DNA from: JBDRNO01 sp043811005
GTDB taxonomy: Bacteria > Bacteroidota > Bacteroidia > NORP154
DNA length: 7,718 nucleotides
Direction of reading: 5' to 3'
NCBI GenBank assembly: GCA_043811005.1
Contig: JBDRNO010000248.1
Span: forward strand, 1 to 7,718
Below the pieces are notes generated by a model, which saw only the letters and a program-made list of their open reading frames with translations, was not told the DNA's origin and did not search any database. This document shows, one piece after another, positions 1-6,204 of the stretch; within the stretch, counting starts at the first letter, position 1; each line of letters begins with the position of its first letter. Made by a program: the position numbers and the translations under genes.

Positions 1-805
1 CCTTCACTCCTGCATTGCTGAAGTCCACTCCTAGTTCGCCTTGCCATACCCCAAATGTGTTTATGAAATCAACAAAATAATAGGAAGACAATACTGCAAC
101 AATCAACAGGGCAAACACAATTTTCTTGTAAGTATCAATCTCAATCTTTCTTTTGACAGCATAGTTATAGGCTATAAATAACAGTATCATACCCGCACCA
201 AATATCGCTTCGGGCGGGTGGCTTATAAAAGTAGCAGACAGGAATATCGCTATAATGATAAAAAACTGTTTTAAATCCATTTCTTTCAGCGACCACACAA
301 AACATACCAGGAAGAAACCCCCTGTTATCACTATATGTTTTCCCCAAAGTACTGAATAGTAGCTTGTTTTGGCAAATATCAGAGGGGTTATGGCTAATGC
401 TAGCACAGCTATATTTTTATTATATTTTCTGACTAAAAAATAGAATACTAAGGGGCTAAGACAAAACATTGTCACGATGAGTAGCAGGTGTGTATTATGC
501 AGTTCAAATCCTGAAGTGTGCGCAAACATCGCGCTTAGATGGAACAACACGGGGGGGACAGTTCCCACAACATCTTCGTGCCCAAATGAATCATAAAATG
601 GCCTGTATTTGAAATTTCCAACATCATAGGTATGTTCAGAATAGACATACCACCAAAAAGAGTCTGATGCAAAAAACCCATAAGGGAATTCATGCACTAT
701 CTTGTGGTCGTATAGGTTGCCTATCCCTATATCTAATAGGGAAAAAAATATGATCATAAGAAAAATGCATTCTATTATGTTGTTGTATCGTAGTTTAACG
801 CTCAT
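1..805 (-). CDS. Multi-spanning membrane protein, possible GT-C-like transferase (3' end off the window)
   Basis: The frame is open from an ATG at 805 down to base 1 with no stop, so 268 N-terminal residues are visible and the C-terminus is missing. Hydrophobic stretches lie near residues 10-27, 105-125, 130-146, 157-171, 180-210 and 228-247. The first long loop (about 30-95) is rich in aromatic and acidic residues (SDSFWW 47-52, GHEDVV 75-80), as in the extracytoplasmic loop of GT-C fold enzymes. A SHPPEA motif at 195-200 sits between helices; a His-Pro at this place recalls large archaeal and bacterial membrane proteins of the PTPS_related or DUF6541 kind, but I do not recognise the family with certainty. 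The ATG overlaps the end of the upstream glycosyltransferase gene by 11 bases, so this is the third visible gene of the operon and probably translationally coupled. A role in surface-glycan transfer is inferred from context. Confidence 0.75.
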   Translation of the reverse strand, partial: MSVKLRYNNIIECIFLMIIFFSLLDIGIGNLYDHKIVHEFPYGFFASDSFWWYVYSEHTYDVGNFKYRPFYDSFGHEDVVGTVPPVLFHLSAMFAHTSGFELHNTHLLLIVTMFCLSPLVFYFLVRKYNKNIAVLALAITPLIFAKTSYYSVLWGKHIVITGGFFLVCFVWSLKEMDLKQFFIIIAIFLSATFISHPPEAIFGAGMILLFIAYNYAVKRKIEIDTYKKIVFALLIVAVLSSYYFVDFINTFGVWQGELGVDFSNAGVK

Positions 806-1505
806 CTTTAAGTTGAAACCTCAATTTGATTAATTGGAACAGCATCTTAAAAGGATCTAACACACTCATTTTTGTGTTTTCTTTGTATTCCCATTTGATT
901 GGCATCTCATATAATGAGTATTTATTTTTTCTTATCTTGTAAAAAAGTTCAACATCAAAGATCCACCGTTTTGAGATCAGATTTTGGAATAATGTGTTAA
1001 CCACCCTCTTTCTGAATCCTTTAAACCCGCACAGGTTGTCATATATATTTATATGGAATAACAGGTTGACATAAAGGTTAAACAATGTGCCTGTTATGTG
1101 TCTCAGCGTTGGCTGTTTTACTTTCGCTCGTTTAGAGTATCTGGTCCCTACAACAATATCATACTTTTCTAATCTGTCGAGCATAGGGGGGATTTCATTA
1201 GGTGCTATTGACCCATCTGCGTCGATAAATAATACTTTGTCCCCTCTGGCACTGAGCACACCTGTTTTTACAGCGTGCCCCTTTCCTTTGTTTATTTTGT
1301 ATGATATTATCTTTACTTCATCATTATTTTTCTTTATATTTTTCAGCAGCTCAAGAGTGTTATCTGTGCTGCCATCATCAACAAACAGTATCTCATAGTT
1401 TTTTAGGCTCTTCTTTGAAAATTGGATCAGTTCTTTTAAAAACATACCCATCCTTTTTTCTTCATTATAGATCGGTACTATTATGGAGTTTTTTATTTTC
1501 TTCAT
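795..1505 (-). CDS. Family 2 glycosyltransferase, ALG5-like polyprenyl-phosphate glucosyltransferase type
   Basis: This 236-residue protein is a GT-A fold family 2 glycosyltransferase. It opens with SIIVPIYNEE (7-16), has the nucleotide-binding VDDGSTDNT (42-50) and the metal-binding DADGS (95-99). KGKGHAVKTG (73-82), CGFKGF (159-164) and RWIFDVE (180-186) are typical of the dolichyl-phosphate beta-glucosyltransferase (ALG5/DPG synthase) branch, which moves glucose from UDP-glucose to a dolichyl or polyprenyl phosphate at the cytoplasmic face. There is no clear C-terminal membrane anchor, only an amphipathic, Lys-rich tail, so it probably associates peripherally. Its ATG overlaps the stop of the YfhO-like gene in an ATGA (1502-1505), and no separate ribosome site is obvious, so coupling to the upstream gene is likely. 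The product would be the donor for the GT-C-like proteins encoded on either side. The actual sugar is not readable from sequence. Confidence 0.92.
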   Translation of the reverse strand: MKKIKNSIIVPIYNEEKRMGMFLKELIQFSKKSLKNYEILFVDDGSTDNTLELLKNIKKNNDEVKIISYKINKGKGHAVKTGVLSARGDKVLFIDADGSIAPNEIPPMLDRLEKYDIVVGTRYSKRAKVKQPTLRHITGTLFNLYVNLLFHINIYDNLCGFKGFRKRVVNTLFQNLISKRWIFDVELFYKIRKNKYSLYEMPIKWEYKENTKMSVLDPFKMLFQLIKLRFQLKDER

Positions 1506-3874
1506 CGTTTTTTCATTTTTTCTTTATCGTTTTCAATCATTCTTTTTAAGAAGGGTGTATGAGTATACAAAAAATATGCCACTAGCAATATGGCTGTTAT
1601 GTAGAACAGCCAGGTTCCGATAACATATGTTCTTGGTTTGTAGTCAAACGTGATACTTTCAGCAGGGCTGTCCAGGTAAATTGCTGAAATAACTCCGTTA
1701 GATCTTAATATCTCCTGCTTGTTGTTGTTCTCGTCATAAGCATTCCATCCTGGGAACATTGAATAGCGCTCGCTGATTACAAGGAAACCCTCTGATAACT
1801 CTTTGTTCAGCTTTATGGTTTTCTTGTCAAAATTAACTGTGTTGATATCATCATCGATTATAACATATGATGAGATATTAATATCAAACAGTCCATTGAT
1901 ATCTTCGTTTGTTATGGTGTTTTTACCTTGGGTTATGTCGGGGAACAGCTTGCCTTTTTTGACGTACTGGTTTAGGATGAAACTACTTGATTGGTCGACT
2001 GAGTTTGCTGTTAAGAACACTGAGCTGTATCTTGAGAGTTCATCCTGGCTGTACTCATTGATGCTCTTTTTCCCGTGGATTATTATTGTTTTAGATGGAT
2101 CAAAATTTTCATTTAGCATTAGCGCATACATTGTCTGCATTATACTGTCATGATCGCCAACAACGAGTATAGCATTCTTTGCAAAATATGCTCGGGGCAT
2201 GACCTTTTCGTTCTCATACAGATAAGGCCCGTTACCTATCAGATGCCTCCCCACAGGGCATACTGTGCATTCATCGAACTTCTTTACAAACTTCAACCCA
2301 GACACATTTATCGGCTGTGTGGACGTAACATATTTTACATTGAGGATTCCCCAGAATTTGGCTTGGGCGCTGTTCGCAATTCCTAAAAACACGTTGAAGT
2401 ATTCCGGCTGCCAGTTAGAATCAAATGCGTAGATATGTTCCAGTTCTAGGGGGTAGTTGTAAAAGTTTGTGCCCCAATCGATTCCTACAGCCTCAAAATT
2501 TTGTATTCTAAACAGGCCATCCTGGTTGTGGACATACTGTAAAATCTCATTTTTTTCAATCATGTCATTTATAGGGTACACTTCCCAGTATGTGGGTTCT
2601 GTAGTATCATCATATTTAAACACAAATTGGGCTAGCGGATCTCTGATAAACACTGTTAGGTTAAGCAATACCAATGCCATAATTGCGAAATAAGCGATGT
2701 TTTGCGCTTTTTTTGAGAGCGAATATTTTTTGCTGATAGTTTCAATAAATTCTTTTGCGCCAAATCCTGCCAATATGGAAAATATTAGGCTGAACAGTGA
2801 GAATGCCCGGTCAACCCTCCTGAACATGTTGAATGGAGGGATAAATTTCCATAGGAAATAATAGACTGGTGAGGCTGTTATTATAAGTATTGCCAGCAGA
2901 GCGCTGACTGCCAGGAACAGGACAAATTTGTTATTCCATCTTTTGTATATAGCAAAGCAGCCGAGAGCGAAGATTATAAGACCAATATTATGGTTCCATA
3001 CATCCTTGTACCTGACTCCAAAGTTTGGTTTTTGCACTGCCTCCTGAAAAAGCTCTGACCATTTGACATTGCCACTGCTTGACTGTTTCCAGGTCATATC
3101 GCTTTTTGCTGTGTCTTTTAGATACTCTTCTGTTGGAAGAATTCTTTGCATAGACAGGCCTGCCACTACGAATGATACTATAATGCTCACCATAACAACC
3201 TTAACTAATTGTGATTTAGGATTCTTGCTGATAAGCTGGAATATGAGATAAATGCCAAATAATATGCCCATAAAAAGGAATACTTTCAGATCTGGCCCCG
3301 CCCTTATTTGTAAGGCAAATAACAGTCCTGTAATAATCGCGTTTTTGATCCAATCTTTTTCTTTGAATGTTTTTATCATGTACAACACAATAAAAGGACT
3401 TAATGAGTATGCATTTATCTGCGCTATGGAAAACGAGACGTGTTTCATCGCGTAACCGCTGAATGTGTAAGCTAATGATGTGATTATTGCATACTTCCAG
3501 TCTTTGAATAAATATAATCCTAGAACATAAGCGCTAACTCCAGCAAGGAGAAGAGACAAAAGAAAATTCATCTTGACTACTGCAACAGCGTTTGGCAGGA
3601 CATATAATAGGATGCCTGGTAAATAATCATTTGAAAGAACACCGCTCCCGAATAGGGGGTACCCTCCAAATCCGAACGGGTTCCATAATGGAATAAGATT
3701 ATGGTATTTTATAGCAGATATCTTTAAACTCTCAAATAAGGGTAAGTAATAATTTGTCACATCATATGATTGTATACTATTAAAATCAAAAAAATGGAAC
3801 TTGTAAAGATGGATAAGAATTAACACAAAGAGAGAAATAATTGCCAATATGTGGTTAGTGTTCTTCTTGAGCAT
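1502..3874 (-). CDS. YfhO-family large membrane protein, putative GT-C glycosyltransferase
   Basis: The protein has 790 residues. A signal-anchor helix (about 8-28) leads into an external loop with an Asp at SYDVTNYYLP (36-45), then NPFGFGGYPLFGSG (65-78), the typical YfhO-family segment. About ten further hydrophobic helices follow up to residue 410. A soluble extracytoplasmic region (about 411-748) carries further family marks: LNVKYV (511-516), YENEKVMPRAYF (553-564), and FPGWNAY (707-713) before a last helix at 750-770. YfhO proteins are GT-C fold enzymes or candidates that use polyprenyl-phosphate sugars to glycosylate surface polymers. Residues 575-660 look like a Rossmann-type insertion (inference), and a CTVC pair lies at 536-539. 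This is the first gene of the minus-strand operon. The ATG at 3874 is preferred because a TATA box lies 27 bases upstream, which suggests a leaderless message. The next gene starts within its stop codon. Confidence 0.9.
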   Translation of the reverse strand: MLKKNTNHILAIISLFVLILIHLYKFHFFDFNSIQSYDVTNYYLPLFESLKISAIKYHNLIPLWNPFGFGGYPLFGSGVLSNDYLPGILLYVLPNAVAVVKMNFLLSLLLAGVSAYVLGLYLFKDWKYAIITSLAYTFSGYAMKHVSFSIAQINAYSLSPFIVLYMIKTFKEKDWIKNAIITGLLFALQIRAGPDLKVFLFMGILFGIYLIFQLISKNPKSQLVKVVMVSIIVSFVVAGLSMQRILPTEEYLKDTAKSDMTWKQSSSGNVKWSELFQEAVQKPNFGVRYKDVWNHNIGLIIFALGCFAIYKRWNNKFVLFLAVSALLAILIITASPVYYFLWKFIPPFNMFRRVDRAFSLFSLIFSILAGFGAKEFIETISKKYSLSKKAQNIAYFAIMALVLLNLTVFIRDPLAQFVFKYDDTTEPTYWEVYPINDMIEKNEILQYVHNQDGLFRIQNFEAVGIDWGTNFYNYPLELEHIYAFDSNWQPEYFNVFLGIANSAQAKFWGILNVKYVTSTQPINVSGLKFVKKFDECTVCPVGRHLIGNGPYLYENEKVMPRAYFAKNAILVVGDHDSIMQTMYALMLNENFDPSKTIIIHGKKSINEYSQDELSRYSSVFLTANSVDQSSSFILNQYVKKGKLFPDITQGKNTITNEDINGLFDINISSYVIIDDDINTVNFDKKTIKLNKELSEGFLVISERYSMFPGWNAYDENNNKQEILRSNGVISAIYLDSPAESITFDYKPRTYVIGTWLFYITAILLVAYFLYTHTPFLKRMIENDKEKMKKR

Positions 3875-3896
3875 TTTATATCTGATTAATACCCTG

Positions 3897-3906
3897 CTTT
3901 TTAAAG
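3897..3906 (-). promoter_or_regulatory. Archaeal TATA box for the YfhO-like operon
   Basis: On the minus strand this reads CTTTAAAAAG, centred about 27 bases before the ATG at 3874. That is the usual distance from an archaeal TATA box to the transcription start, so the message would begin at or next to the start codon (leaderless). No Shine-Dalgarno site is visible between them, which agrees. A second TATA-like string, GATATAAA, abuts the ATG and is too close to serve this gene. Placement is by eye. Confidence 0.5.
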
Positions 3907-3952
3907 TTTATTGTGATTGTTCAGAAGTTTATTTATTATTCAAAATGTCAAT

Positions 3953-3961
3953 ATTTATATA
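3953..3961 (+). promoter_or_regulatory. Archaeal TATA box for the gtrB-gtrA pair
   Basis: ATTTATATA lies in the divergent intergenic region. A start of transcription about 26 bases downstream would fall near 3983, leaving a leader of roughly 10-25 bases before the GTG start candidates at 3996 and 4008. The two oppositely directed TATA boxes are about 55 bases apart. A bacterial reading (TATACT at 3959 as a -10 box) is weaker because no -35 match is found at the proper spacing. Confidence 0.5.
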
Positions 3962-3967
3962 CTTCTT

Positions 3968-3977
3968 GTTAATTAAC
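3968..3977 (+). promoter_or_regulatory. Perfect palindrome between TATA box and start, possible operator
   Basis: GTTAATTAAC is a perfect 10-bp palindrome between the plus-strand TATA box and the predicted transcription start, where many archaeal repressors bind. The sequence is AT-rich, so chance is a fair explanation. No second copy was noticed near the other promoters. Confidence 0.2.
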
Positions 3978-3993
3978 AGGTGTTGGTAATAAT

Positions 3994-3998
3994 GGGTG
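3994..3998 (+). promoter_or_regulatory. Shine-Dalgarno-like site that favours the GTG start at 4008
   Basis: GGGTG can pair with the CACC of the archaeal 16S rRNA 3' end and stands nine bases before GTG 4008. The upstream alternative, GTG 3996, lies inside this site and has only a distant AGGTG. The downstream gtrA-like gene shows the same arrangement, GGGTG then GGTTAAA then GTG, which supports the shorter start. Confidence 0.4.
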
Positions 3999-4007
3999 TT
4001 GGTTAAA

Positions 4008-4940
4008 GTGGACTTATCAATTATCATCCCAGTGTTTAATGAAGAAAAAAATCTTAAAGTGTTGCATAGGAGTATTTCTGAGGTTGTAGGTAAGTTAAAA
4101 CTGAAATATGAACTGATTTTTGTTGATGACGGCAGCACTGATGGGGGTCTTGAGTTGTTAAGGAGCATCAAGAAAAGCGATGCTCATGTTATTATAATAT
4201 CTTTTAGGAAGAATTTTGGTCAGACTTCGGCTTGGGATGCTGGTATCAAACAGTCGCGTGGAAAATATTTAGTGACAATTGATAGTGACTTGCAGAACGA
4301 CCCTTCAGATATTCCTCGCTTAATTGATAAAATAAAGGGCGGATTCGATGTGGTGTCGGGTTGGCGTTATGAACGGAAAGATAAGATTTTTAAAAGATGT
4401 TTTTCTTTTTTTGCCAATTGCGTGAGGCGTGTGCTTCTGAAAGAAAAGATTCATGATTCAGGGTGTTCTTTGAAAATATACAAAAAGGAGTGTTTTGAGG
4501 GTATTGATTTGGGTGGAGAGATGCATAGGTACATAACCGGCATATTATCCATAAAGGGCTTTAAGGTTGGTGAATTAAAGGTTAAACACCACCCTAGAAG
4601 GTATGGTGTGACTAAATATGGTGTTTCACGTCTTTCCAAAGGGCTTCTTGATTTGATGATGGTTGCGTTCTTGACAAGATACTCGTCAAGACCAATCCAT
4701 ATATTTGGTGGTTTGGGTATTATGACTTTCCTTTTTGGTTTTGCTGTAGGACTCTATCTTGCTTTCACTAAAATTATGTATAATGCAAGTCTTTCGAACA
4801 GACCGCTTCTTATCTTAAGTGTTTTACTGGTTATCTTGGGTGTGCAGTTCATAATCTTTGGAGTCATCGCTGAGGTATTGATGAAGATTTACAACAAAAC
4901 ACATAATATACAAAATTATTGTGTTAAGGAGATACTTTGA
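4008..4940 (+). CDS. GtrB/DPM1-like polyprenyl-phosphate glycosyltransferase with two C-terminal membrane helices
   Basis: This is a family 2 glycosyltransferase of the GtrB/ArnC/DPM1-like class, which makes a polyprenyl-phosphate-linked sugar on the cytoplasmic membrane face. Counting from GTG 4008 (310 residues), SIIIPVFNEE (4-13), FVDDGSTDGG (38-47), the metal-binding DSD (92-94) followed by LQNDP, SGCSLKIYKK (151-160), GEMHRY (170-175) and RRYGVTKYG (197-205) appear in the family order. Two membrane helices follow at about 232-254 and 266-292, as in GtrB. GTG at 3996 would add four residues; I prefer 4008 because SIIIP then sits near the N-terminus and a GGGTG site is properly spaced. A gene for a GtrA-like protein begins 27 bases after its stop, the classic GtrB-GtrA pairing in which the second protein is thought to flip the product. 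The sugar carried is unknown. Confidence 0.92.
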   Translation: MDLSIIIPVFNEEKNLKVLHRSISEVVGKLKLKYELIFVDDGSTDGGLELLRSIKKSDAHVIIISFRKNFGQTSAWDAGIKQSRGKYLVTIDSDLQNDPSDIPRLIDKIKGGFDVVSGWRYERKDKIFKRCFSFFANCVRRVLLKEKIHDSGCSLKIYKKECFEGIDLGGEMHRYITGILSIKGFKVGELKVKHHPRRYGVTKYGVSRLSKGLLDLMMVAFLTRYSSRPIHIFGGLGIMTFLFGFAVGLYLAFTKIMYNASLSNRPLLILSVLLVILGVQFIIFGVIAEVLMKIYNKTHNIQNYCVKEIL

Positions 4941-4954
4941 TTGCAGATTTTATG

Positions 4955-4959
4955 GGTGG
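4955..4959 (+). promoter_or_regulatory. Shine-Dalgarno-like site of the GtrA-like gene
   Basis: GGTGG, part of GGGTGGT, lies seven bases before GTG 4967 and can pair with the 16S rRNA 3' end. This fixes the GTG as the start, since no ATG is found in the same frame before the first membrane helix. The site lies within a four-codon ATG-GGT-GGT-TAA frame (4952-4963) that ends three bases before the GTG. Confidence 0.5.
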
Positions 4960-4966
4960 TTAAACA

Positions 4967-5368
4967 GTGTTGAGCTTTCTCAGACGATTAAGGCATAACA
5001 AGGCCACTGAAAATCTTTTTAAATACCATCTTGTGGGTCTGGTTATGACCATTTTGGGTGTGTTTTTAATTTGGTTGTTTGTGGACATCCTTGATTTTTC
5101 AGCCTTGTTTGGGACAACCATCTCAACAGGTATTGGTGTCATCTTAAGATATTATATATATATCTTGATTAAGTTTATTAAGCCAAATTTCTTTAAATAT
5201 CTGAGCACGATAATATTATTTTCCGTACTCACAATTGTTTTTATGTGGCTTTTAGTGGATTTGCTATATTTGCCAACTTTATTATGCTCTATCCTTGTTG
5301 TTTATGGCCTTTTTTTATTGAGGTTTTTAGTTTTTGGTAAAATAGGGTTATTAAAGGATAAGTGGTAA
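4967..5368 (+). CDS. GtrA-like four-helix membrane protein, putative polyprenyl-phosphate-sugar flippase
   Basis: The protein has 133 residues, the usual GtrA size, with four predicted membrane helices at about 20-40, 44-66, 76-98 and 101-122 and a basic N-terminus (FLRRLRHNK). The second and fourth helices end in similar strings, VILRYYIYI (58-66) and LFLLRFLVF (115-123). This matches the two-fold pattern in GtrA proteins, where each half closes with an aromatic-rich, Arg-containing segment. GtrA proteins are thought to help flip polyprenyl-phosphate-linked sugars across the membrane for use by external glycosyltransferases. The gene follows the GtrB-like gene by 26 bases with its own GGTGG site, so the two are very likely co-transcribed. 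Identification rests on size, topology and the neighbour more than on residue identity; another small membrane protein of the cluster remains possible. Confidence 0.75.
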   Translation: MLSFLRRLRHNKATENLFKYHLVGLVMTILGVFLIWLFVDILDFSALFGTTISTGIGVILRYYIYILIKFIKPNFFKYLSTIILFSVLTIVFMWLLVDLLYLPTLLCSILVVYGLFLLRFLVFGKIGLLKDKW

Positions 5369-5392
5369 TTTTATATGCACTATTAACACAAC

Positions 5393-5406
5393 ATATTTAA
5401 ATATAT
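5393..5406 (+). promoter_or_regulatory. Archaeal TATA box for the acyltransferase gene
   Basis: ATATTTAAATATAT contains a full TTTAAATATA core, the best archaeal TATA match in the window. Transcription would start near 5426, leaving about 20-32 bases of leader before ATG 5446 or 5458. It means the acyltransferase is probably not dependent on the gtrB-gtrA promoter. Confidence 0.6.
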
Positions 5407-5449
5407 TTTCATTCTTAAGTTATTATCATTAAAAACATGTGAGGTATGT

Positions 5450-5453
5450 GGTG
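5450..5453 (+). promoter_or_regulatory. GGTG ribosome site favouring ATG 5458
   Basis: GGTG lies four bases before ATG 5458. The upstream in-frame ATG 5446 has GAGGT directly abutting it, too close to be used, whereas GAGGT at 5441-5445 is 12 bases from 5458. Two ribosome-site candidates thus point to 5458, though neither spacing is ideal. Confidence 0.35.
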
Positions 5454-5457
5454 TAAT

Positions 5458-6006
5458 ATGAAGCTTCCGATTTTGGTTAATGAGAAAGTATCTTGGTGGG
5501 ATATAATCTTTAAGTTTACTATCCGTGATTTTTTTCTTGGCAATATCAATTATATACCAAGCACAATAGGTGTTGTAATAAGGATGTTTGTGTATAGATT
5601 ATTCTTTAAAAAGTGTGGTAAGGGATTCACAATGAAAGAGATGGTTGTTATCAAGTTTCCAGAGAGGGTGTCTATTGGTAACCATGTTGGATTGGGTGAA
5701 TTTTGTTGGCTCAGCGCAGAGGGGGGCATAGAAATTGGAGATTATACACGGATTGGCCCTAGAACAAGCATAATATCTTTTTCACATAACTATGCAAATA
5801 AAAAGAAACCGATTAAATTGCAGGGCACTACCCATAAAAAGGTTGTTATTGAGGAAAATGTTTGGATAGGGAATAATGTTAGTATCCTTCCTGGCATTCG
5901 TATTGGCAAAGGGTGTGTGCTTGGCGCCGGTTCTGTTGTGACTAAAGACATCCCCCCTTATCATGTTGTATTTGGGAATCCGGCAAGGGTTGCTAGGAGA
6001 TTATAA
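5458..6006 (+). CDS. Left-handed beta-helix acyltransferase, WbbJ/maltose O-acetyltransferase-like
   Basis: From ATG 5458 the protein has 182 residues; ATG 5446 would add four. An N-terminal region of about 60 residues with a basic-hydrophobic helix (IGVVIRMFVYRLFFKK, about 37-52) comes before hexapeptide repeats of the left-handed beta-helix: VSIGNHVGLG, IEIGDYTRIG, VWIGNNVSILPGIRIGKG, then VLGAGSVVTKDIP and VFGNPARV at the C-terminus. His110 in SFSHNY is the expected catalytic base. This is the layout of acetyl-CoA-dependent O-acetyltransferases acting on sugars (LbH_MAT_like, WbbJ, WcaF). The acceptor is probably a sugar of the glycan built by the neighbouring enzymes (inference). An N- or O-acyl donor other than acetyl-CoA cannot be excluded. 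It follows the GtrA-like gene by about 89 bases and has its own TATA box. Confidence 0.9.
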   Translation: MKLPILVNEKVSWWDIIFKFTIRDFFLGNINYIPSTIGVVIRMFVYRLFFKKCGKGFTMKEMVVIKFPERVSIGNHVGLGEFCWLSAEGGIEIGDYTRIGPRTSIISFSHNYANKKKPIKLQGTTHKKVVIEENVWIGNNVSILPGIRIGKGCVLGAGSVVTKDIPPYHVVFGNPARVARRL

Positions 6007-6051
6007 GGGTGGATGGCCTAAATCAAGGGACCATTTATCATGAAATTTATT
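6007..6051 (+). other. Short spacer with GGGTGG and a three-codon frame; no gene seen
   Basis: Directly after the acyltransferase stop is GGGTGG followed by ATG-GCC-TAA, the same kind of ribosome-site plus mini-frame seen before other genes here, but no real gene starts next. A 26-residue frame begins at ATG 6040 and runs into the structured element. I do not believe it is a gene, because its codons are dictated by the palindromes. Confidence 0.25.
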
Positions 6052-6195
6052 ATTAAAAATTGCGCTGGGTTTAAAACCCCGTACTTTAGTGCGCAATTTT
6101 TAATCCCGAAAATTTGCTAACTAAAGTGTGAGTCCGTAAAACCTCGCCTTTTAAGGCGAGGATAGGACGAGTAATCAATATTTAGCAAATTTTCG
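6052..6195 (+). ncRNA. Structured non-coding element: two adjacent 14-bp stems with nested hairpins, possible RNA gene
   Basis: Stem 1 pairs 6052-6065 (ATTAAAAATTGCGC) perfectly with 6091-6104. Its loop holds a small GGGTT/AACCC hairpin (6067-6079). Only two bases separate it from stem 2, where 6107-6120 (CGAAAATTTGCTAA) pairs perfectly with 6182-6195. Inside stem 2 lie GTCC/GGAC (6132-6135 with 6165-6168) and a GC-rich hairpin (6142-6150 with 6153-6161). The 3' side of loop 1 (6080-6090) can also pair over 11 positions, two of them G-U, with 6120-6130 in the internal loop of stem 2. The four long arms share the core AAAA(A/T)TTGC. No known RNA family was recognised. It could be a small RNA, a leader structure of the methyltransferase gene, a terminator for the acyltransferase, or the remnant of a non-autonomous transposable element. 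Strand is assigned by the flanking genes only. Confidence 0.5.
6142..6161 (+). other. GC-rich hairpin resembling an IS200/IS605 right-end hairpin
   Basis: CCTCGCCTT pairs with AAGGCGAGG around a two-base loop (or seven pairs around six). Flanked by GTAAAA on the left and ATAGGACGAG on the right, it resembles the hairpin at the right end of many IS200/IS605 and IS1341-type elements, which is also the 3' part of the TnpB guide RNA. The frame 6124-6165 reads KCESVKPRLLRRG then stop, of the kind often seen where a tnpB gene runs into this hairpin, but it is only 14 codons long. No tnpA or tnpB is present. The resemblance is from memory of the general pattern. Confidence 0.3.
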
Positions 6196-6204
6196 TTATG
6201 AAAC

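Noticed and set aside
165..347. 60-residue minus-strand frame
   Set aside because: It lies in another frame of the open-ended membrane protein gene 1-805, which runs through on the same strand with much better membrane-protein composition.
1087..1549. Plus-strand frames opposite the ALG5-like gene
   Set aside because: They are antisense shadows of a gene with clear family motifs; composition is low-complexity Ser/Phe/Leu and no ribosome site is seen.
3929..4171. 80-residue minus-strand frame across the divergent promoter
   Set aside because: It overlaps the start of the GtrB-like gene antisense and both promoters; no family resemblance and a Ser/Thr/Leu-rich random look.
5142..5164. ATCTTAAGAT palindrome and TATATATATA run within the GtrA-like gene
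   Set aside because: They are explained by the codons for a Tyr/Ile-rich membrane helix; an internal promoter is not supported by any following gene.
6040..6120. 26-residue frame starting ATG 6040
   Set aside because: Its codons fall in the arms of the two 14-bp stems, so its openness follows from the palindromes; weak ribosome site and no recognisable peptide.
6052..6195. tRNA, 5S rRNA, CRISPR repeat or C/D box RNA
   Set aside because: There is no T-loop consensus or cloverleaf, no spacer-repeat array, and no C/D box pair. An H/ACA-like reading of the internal loop in stem 2 was considered, but a properly placed ACA box is missing.
6040..6203. ATGAAA on both sides of the structured element (6040-6045 and 6198-6203) as a target-site duplication
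   Set aside because: Six AT-rich bases recur easily by chance, and they do not abut the stems symmetrically.
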